Source: Rhodoferax sp. U2-2l (GTDB taxonomy: Bacteria; Pseudomonadota; Gammaproteobacteria; Burkholderiales; Burkholderiaceae_C). From it: a DNA stretch of 64,000 bases. Below are positions 60,902 through 64,000 of the stretch, piece by piece. The notes under the pieces are model-generated. The model did not search any database. It was not told the origin of the DNA and saw only the letters and a program-made list of their open reading frames with translations. The stretch's first letter is position 1; every line of letters starts with the position of its first letter. The stretch covers positions 113,901 through 177,900 of the forward strand of contig NZ_JAJCTH010000007.1 of NCBI RefSeq assembly GCF_020594515.1, in the 5' to 3' direction. The translations under genes were made by a program, and so were the position numbers.

Positions 60902-63900
60902 TCACGCCGCCGAAGCTTGCACCTGGCAATACCCCCGCACCAGCGCGATCAGTTCGTCCTCCGGATAAGGTTTGCCTAGGTAATGATCCACGCCCAGCGC
61001 GCGTGCGTACTCGCGGTGTTTTTCGGCGATGCGTGAGGTGATCATGATCACCGGCAGGTCTTTGAGCTGGTCATCCGCGCGGATATTGCGCACCAGATCG
61101 AAGCCGTCCATGCGCGGCATCTCGATGTCAGCCAGCACCACCGCAGGTTTCTCAATTTGCAGTTGCTCCAGCGCCTGCAGGCCGTCGGCCGCCAGCGCCA
61201 CGCGGTAACCCTCGCGCTTCAAGAGCCGCTGGGTGACGCGCCGTACCGTGATGGAGTCGTCCACCACCAGCACCAGCGGCACCTGGCTGGCCGCGCTGGC
61301 CAACACCTGTGCCAGATCGGTCTGACCTTCGCCGCCCTGACCCGGCACGGTGACACCCGCGTGTGCGGCGGTGTAAGCCAGCGCCTGCGCACCGTAGGCC
61401 GCCGCCAGCGCCACCGGGTTGTAAATCAACACCACCGCACCCGACGCCAGCGCCGACATACCCGCCAGTCCCGGCAGCCGGGCCAGCTGCGGCCCGAGGT
61501 TTTTCACCACCACTTCCTGGTTGCCCAGCACCTCGTCCACGTGCAGCGCCACCAACTGCCCGGCACTGCGGAATACCGCCACCGCAGCCGTCTTGACATG
61601 GGGCTCGCTGCTGACTGGCGAAATCTGCAACAAGGCACCGGCCCAGTAAAACGCCAGCGCCTGCCCGTTGTAATCAAAGCGGCCCGAGGTGTAGGCGTTT
61701 TGCAACAGCGCCACCGGGACCCGGCGCACCATCTCCACCTGGTTGGCGGGTACGCCCATCACCACGTCGCCCAGACGCAGCAACACCACCTGGTTCACCG
61801 CCGTGGTGAGCGGCAACACCAGCTTGAACTGGGTGCCCGTGCCGGCTTGGGTACTCAGTTCCACCCGGCCGCCCAGGGCGCTCACCTCGTTGCGCACCAC
61901 ATCCATGCCAATGCCACGCCCGGCCATTTCACTCACTTCAGACGCGGTGGACAGGCCGGAGGTGAAGATCAGGTTGGCCAATTGCTCGTCAGACAGGTCT
62001 TGATCGACCCCGATCACCCCGTTGGCCAAGGCCTTGGCGCGGATGCCCGCCAGGTCCAGGCCCGCACCGTCATCGGTGAACGTGACGGCCACATCGTTGC
62101 TTTGCTGCTCCACCTTCACGGTGATGACACCGGTGTCGGGCTTGCCGGCAGCCTGGCGCACGGCGGCGGGCTCGATACCGTGGCCCACTGCGTTGCGCAA
62201 GATGTGCTCAAACGCGGGCACGGCCCGGTCCAGCACACCGCGGTCCATTTCCAGCGCACCGCCCTCGATGTCGAGCTGGACCGGCTTGTCAAAGTCTTTG
62301 CCAGCCTGGCGCACCACACCGTACAGGCGCTCGGCAATGCTGTCGAACTCGACCATGCGGGTGCGCAGCAAATCGCGCTGCAAGTCACGCGTCTGGCGCG
62401 CCTGGGCGGCCAGATCGTCTTCAACACCTTCCACGGTTTGCTGCAGGTTGCGCTGCACGGTCGCCACATCGTGCACCGACTCGGCCATCATGCGGGTGAG
62501 TTCCTGCACGCGGGTGAAGCGGTCAAACTCGAGCGGGTCAAACCCCTGCTCGGCCACCTTGGTTTGCGCCATGCGCGACTGCATTTGCGACTCGGACTGC
62601 ACCTCGATGTCGCGCAGTTGCGTGCGCAGGCGCGACAGGTTGTTGGTCAACTCGTCGAGTGAGCCGCGCAGCTGACCCAGCCTGGATTCAAGGCGCGTGC
62701 GCGAAATCATGACTTCACCGGCCTGGTCCACCATGCGGTCAATCAACTGGGACTTGACCCGCAGGGTCTGCTGGGAAGCCCGGCGCAAGGGTGCGGGTGT
62801 CAATTTGGACGCGGGCAGGGTCGGCGTCACGACTTCTGACCCTGCCTGCGAAGCAGCGGCTGAGTCGACAGGTTGCGCCTCCATGGGCGCCAAATCGGCC
62901 GGTTGGGTGTCGGCCACTTCCGGCAACACCAGCTCGGCCATCGGCGTGGCGCGCAGCTGGTCGAAACAGGCGGTGATGGCGTCCAGCCGGGCCAGCAGCG
63001 GTGTCACCTGGCTGGCGGTCGCGGTGTCGGCATTGATCTGCTCAACCGCCGACTCCATGTGATGCGCCATTTCGCCCAGACGCATGGCACCGGCCAAGCG
63101 GGCACTGCCCTTGAGGGTGTGCAAAATGCGCAGCGCTTCCTGGCGCGCGCTCAGGTTGTCCGGGCGCACACTCCATTGCCGCAGGGCGCCGCTGAGTTGC
63201 GGCAGCAGCTCCAGCGCTTCTTCCTCAAAAATCGGGAACAGGTCAACATCCAGCGCGTCGTGCGCTTCGATGGTTTCTGGCGCAGGGGGCGACACCGGGG
63301 CGGGCTCGGGGCTGGGGACTGGTGCAGGCGCTTGCACCGCCTGGGCCGCATCGTCAGTCTTGACGGCCTCTGGCTCTGGCTTTGGTTCTGGCTCAGTTGC
63401 AAGCACTGGCACAGGTTCAAGCAGATCAGGCGCCTGCAGGTCCGGTTCAGGCGGTGCCAGCAGATCGCAAAAGTCGAGGTCGAGATCCATGTCTGGCTCG
63501 TCGTCATCGGGCCAGGTTGCTTCAACCTCCACCTGCGCGGCCAGATCAGACGCCAGCATATCTTTCAGGGCGACCAGCAAGTCCGGATTCGGGCGCTTGA
63601 GGAAGCCCGCCGCAAACTGGTGCAGCAAACGGCGGATGTCTTCGGCCGCATCCATGAACAACTGCGCGTGCTCGGGCAGGCCACGCACGCCCAGGCGGGT
63701 GTGCTCCATCGCGTGCTCCAGCGCGCGGGACAGTTCCGACAGGTCCATGAACCCCACCGTGGCGGAACTGCCCGCCAGCGAATGCGCCAGCCCAATCGTC
63801 GAATCCGGCACCGGGTGCGACAGCTCCATCGACCACTCGCTCAGCTCGGTCAACAAGCAGCGCGACCACTCGTCAGCCTCGTTCAGGTAGACGTTGTAGA

Positions 63901-64000
63901 GCGGGATGCTGATGCGCAACGTGCCGATGACCTTGATCTGCTCCTCGGCGATCTCTTGCTCTGGCTCTTGCTCTTGCTCTGTCTCTGGCTCTGGCTCTAG
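60902..64000 (-). CDS. ChpA/PilL-type hybrid chemotaxis histidine kinase (N-terminus off right edge)
   Basis: At least 1032 residues, open to the window edge. Visible domains, in order: a Glu/Pro/Gln-rich linker, EEQIKVIGTLRISIPLYNVY, an Hpt domain (GLAHSLAGSSATVGF), an acidic/Pro-rich linker, a second Hpt (LRILHTLKGSARLAGAM), the kinase with N box HILRNAVGHGIEP and G boxes DDGAGLDLAGI and GRGIGMDVVRNE, a CheW-like domain and a C-terminal receiver (VVDDSITVRRV, phospho-Asp in LADIEMPRMDG). This is the kinase of the Chp system that controls type IV pili twitching and cAMP. The start TTG at 63919 suggested by the frame is only the window-internal limit, not the real start. Confidence 0.9.
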   Translation of the reverse strand, partial: LEPEPETEQEQEPEQEIAEEQIKVIGTLRISIPLYNVYLNEADEWSRCLLTELSEWSMELSHPVPDSTIGLAHSLAGSSATVGFMDLSELSRALEHAMEHTRLGVRGLPEHAQLFMDAAEDIRRLLHQFAAGFLKRPNPDLLVALKDMLASDLAAQVEVEATWPDDDEPDMDLDLDFCDLLAPPEPDLQAPDLLEPVPVLATEPEPKPEPEAVKTDDAAQAVQAPAPVPSPEPAPVSPPAPETIEAHDALDVDLFPIFEEEALELLPQLSGALRQWSVRPDNLSARQEALRILHTLKGSARLAGAMRLGEMAHHMESAVEQINADTATASQVTPLLARLDAITACFDQLRATPMAELVLPEVADTQPADLAPMEAQPVDSAAASQAGSEVVTPTLPASKLTPAPLRRASQQTLRVKSQLIDRMVDQAGEVMISRTRLESRLGQLRGSLDELTNNLSRLRTQLRDIEVQSESQMQSRMAQTKVAEQGFDPLEFDRFTRVQELTRMMAESVHDVATVQRNLQQTVEGVEDDLAAQARQTRDLQRDLLRTRMVEFDSIAERLYGVVRQAGKDFDKPVQLDIEGGALEMDRGVLDRAVPAFEHILRNAVGHGIEPAAVRQAAGKPDTGVITVKVEQQSNDVAVTFTDDGAGLDLAGIRAKALANGVIGVDQDLSDEQLANLIFTSGLSTASEVSEMAGRGIGMDVVRNEVSALGGRVELSTQAGTGTQFKLVLPLTTAVNQVVLLRLGDVVMGVPANQVEMVRRVPVALLQNAYTSGRFDYNGQALAFYWAGALLQISPVSSEPHVKTAAVAVFRSAGQLVALHVDEVLGNQEVVVKNLGPQLARLPGLAGMSALASGAVVLIYNPVALAAAYGAQALAYTAAHAGVTVPGQGGEGQTDLAQVLASAASQVPLVLVVDDSITVRRVTQRLLKREGYRVALAADGLQALEQLQIEKPAVVLADIEMPRMDGFDLVRNIRADDQLKDLPVIMITSRIAEKHREYARALGVDHYLGKPYPEDELIALVRGYCQVQASAA

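Noticed and set aside
61157..64000. Long plus-strand frames opposite the ChpA gene
   Set aside because: Same shadow effect; composition is dominated by His, Arg and Gln and the opposite strand encodes well-conserved kinase domains.
63920..64000. Repeated GAGCCAGAGCAAGAG text at the right edge as a regulatory repeat
   Set aside because: It is in frame with the ChpA kinase and encodes a Glu/Pro/Gln linker before its conserved EEQIKVIGTLR segment.

Overview
The window looks like a chromosome segment from a betaproteobacterium of the order Burkholderiales, most likely a Rhodoferax-like member of the Comamonadaceae. It is GC-rich. It carries zapD-yacG, a DUF1841 gene, tamA-tamB, a form II Calvin cycle locus and a yqgE-ruvX-pyrR-pyrB-pyrX run, a combination typical of that group. 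The taxonomic call is inference from gene content. No replication, rRNA or phage structural genes are present.

Layout. 0-13 kb: the end of zapD, yacG, a TauE/SafE exporter, a TRIC-like channel, DUF1841, a MoxR ATPase and its usual VWA partner, then tamA-tamB. Between moxR and vwa sit an acetyltransferase, a VapBC toxin-antitoxin pair and a putative phage abortive infection gene of visibly lower GC. A tRNA-Arg(CCU) follows tamB. 13.5-30.5 kb: the CO2 fixation region. cbbY-cbbE-cbbF-cbbP-cbbT-cbbZ-cbbK run leftward. cbbR is divergent, followed by a bestrophin-like channel gene, two small unknown genes and a lone parA. Then cbbM (form II RubisCO), cbbQ and cbbO run rightward. The two cbb control regions share the palindrome ATCAG-N6-CTGAT.

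31-41.8 kb: a compact nitrogen-catabolic island. It has carbamate kinase (divergent), an NCS2 permease, an ankyrin/TPR protein, AllH, AllF and AllG (the three parts of oxamate carbamoyltransferase), a cytosine-deaminase-like amidohydrolase without the usual catalytic acids, and an AllS-like LysR regulator. No allantoinase, allantoate hydrolase or ureidoglycolate dehydrogenase is nearby. The substrate may therefore be a ring ureide other than allantoin, with carbamoyl phosphate used to make ATP. This is the best candidate for an undescribed system.

41.9-47.5 kb: decayed copies of a rhodanese gene and of an FNR-type regulator gene come first. The intact respiratory sulfur-type cluster follows: an FNR box, a membrane-anchored octaheme cytochrome c, cytochrome b, a monoheme cytochrome c, a triple-domain periplasmic rhodanese, an FNR/Crp regulator and an ArsR regulator with paired cysteines. 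47.7-53.1 kb: a pyrimidine and housekeeping block (inactive dihydroorotase homologue, pyrB, pyrR, ruvX, yqgE) and a photolyase gene. 53.1-60.9 kb: a looser accessory region with a decayed dehydrogenase, flavin reductase, SGNH hydrolase, OsmC, a Rho_N-type small protein, a CBS protein and a large epimerase-membrane fusion. It is bracketed by two copies of a hairpin repeat with a conserved loop. 60.9-64 kb: most of a ChpA-type hybrid histidine kinase that runs off the right edge.
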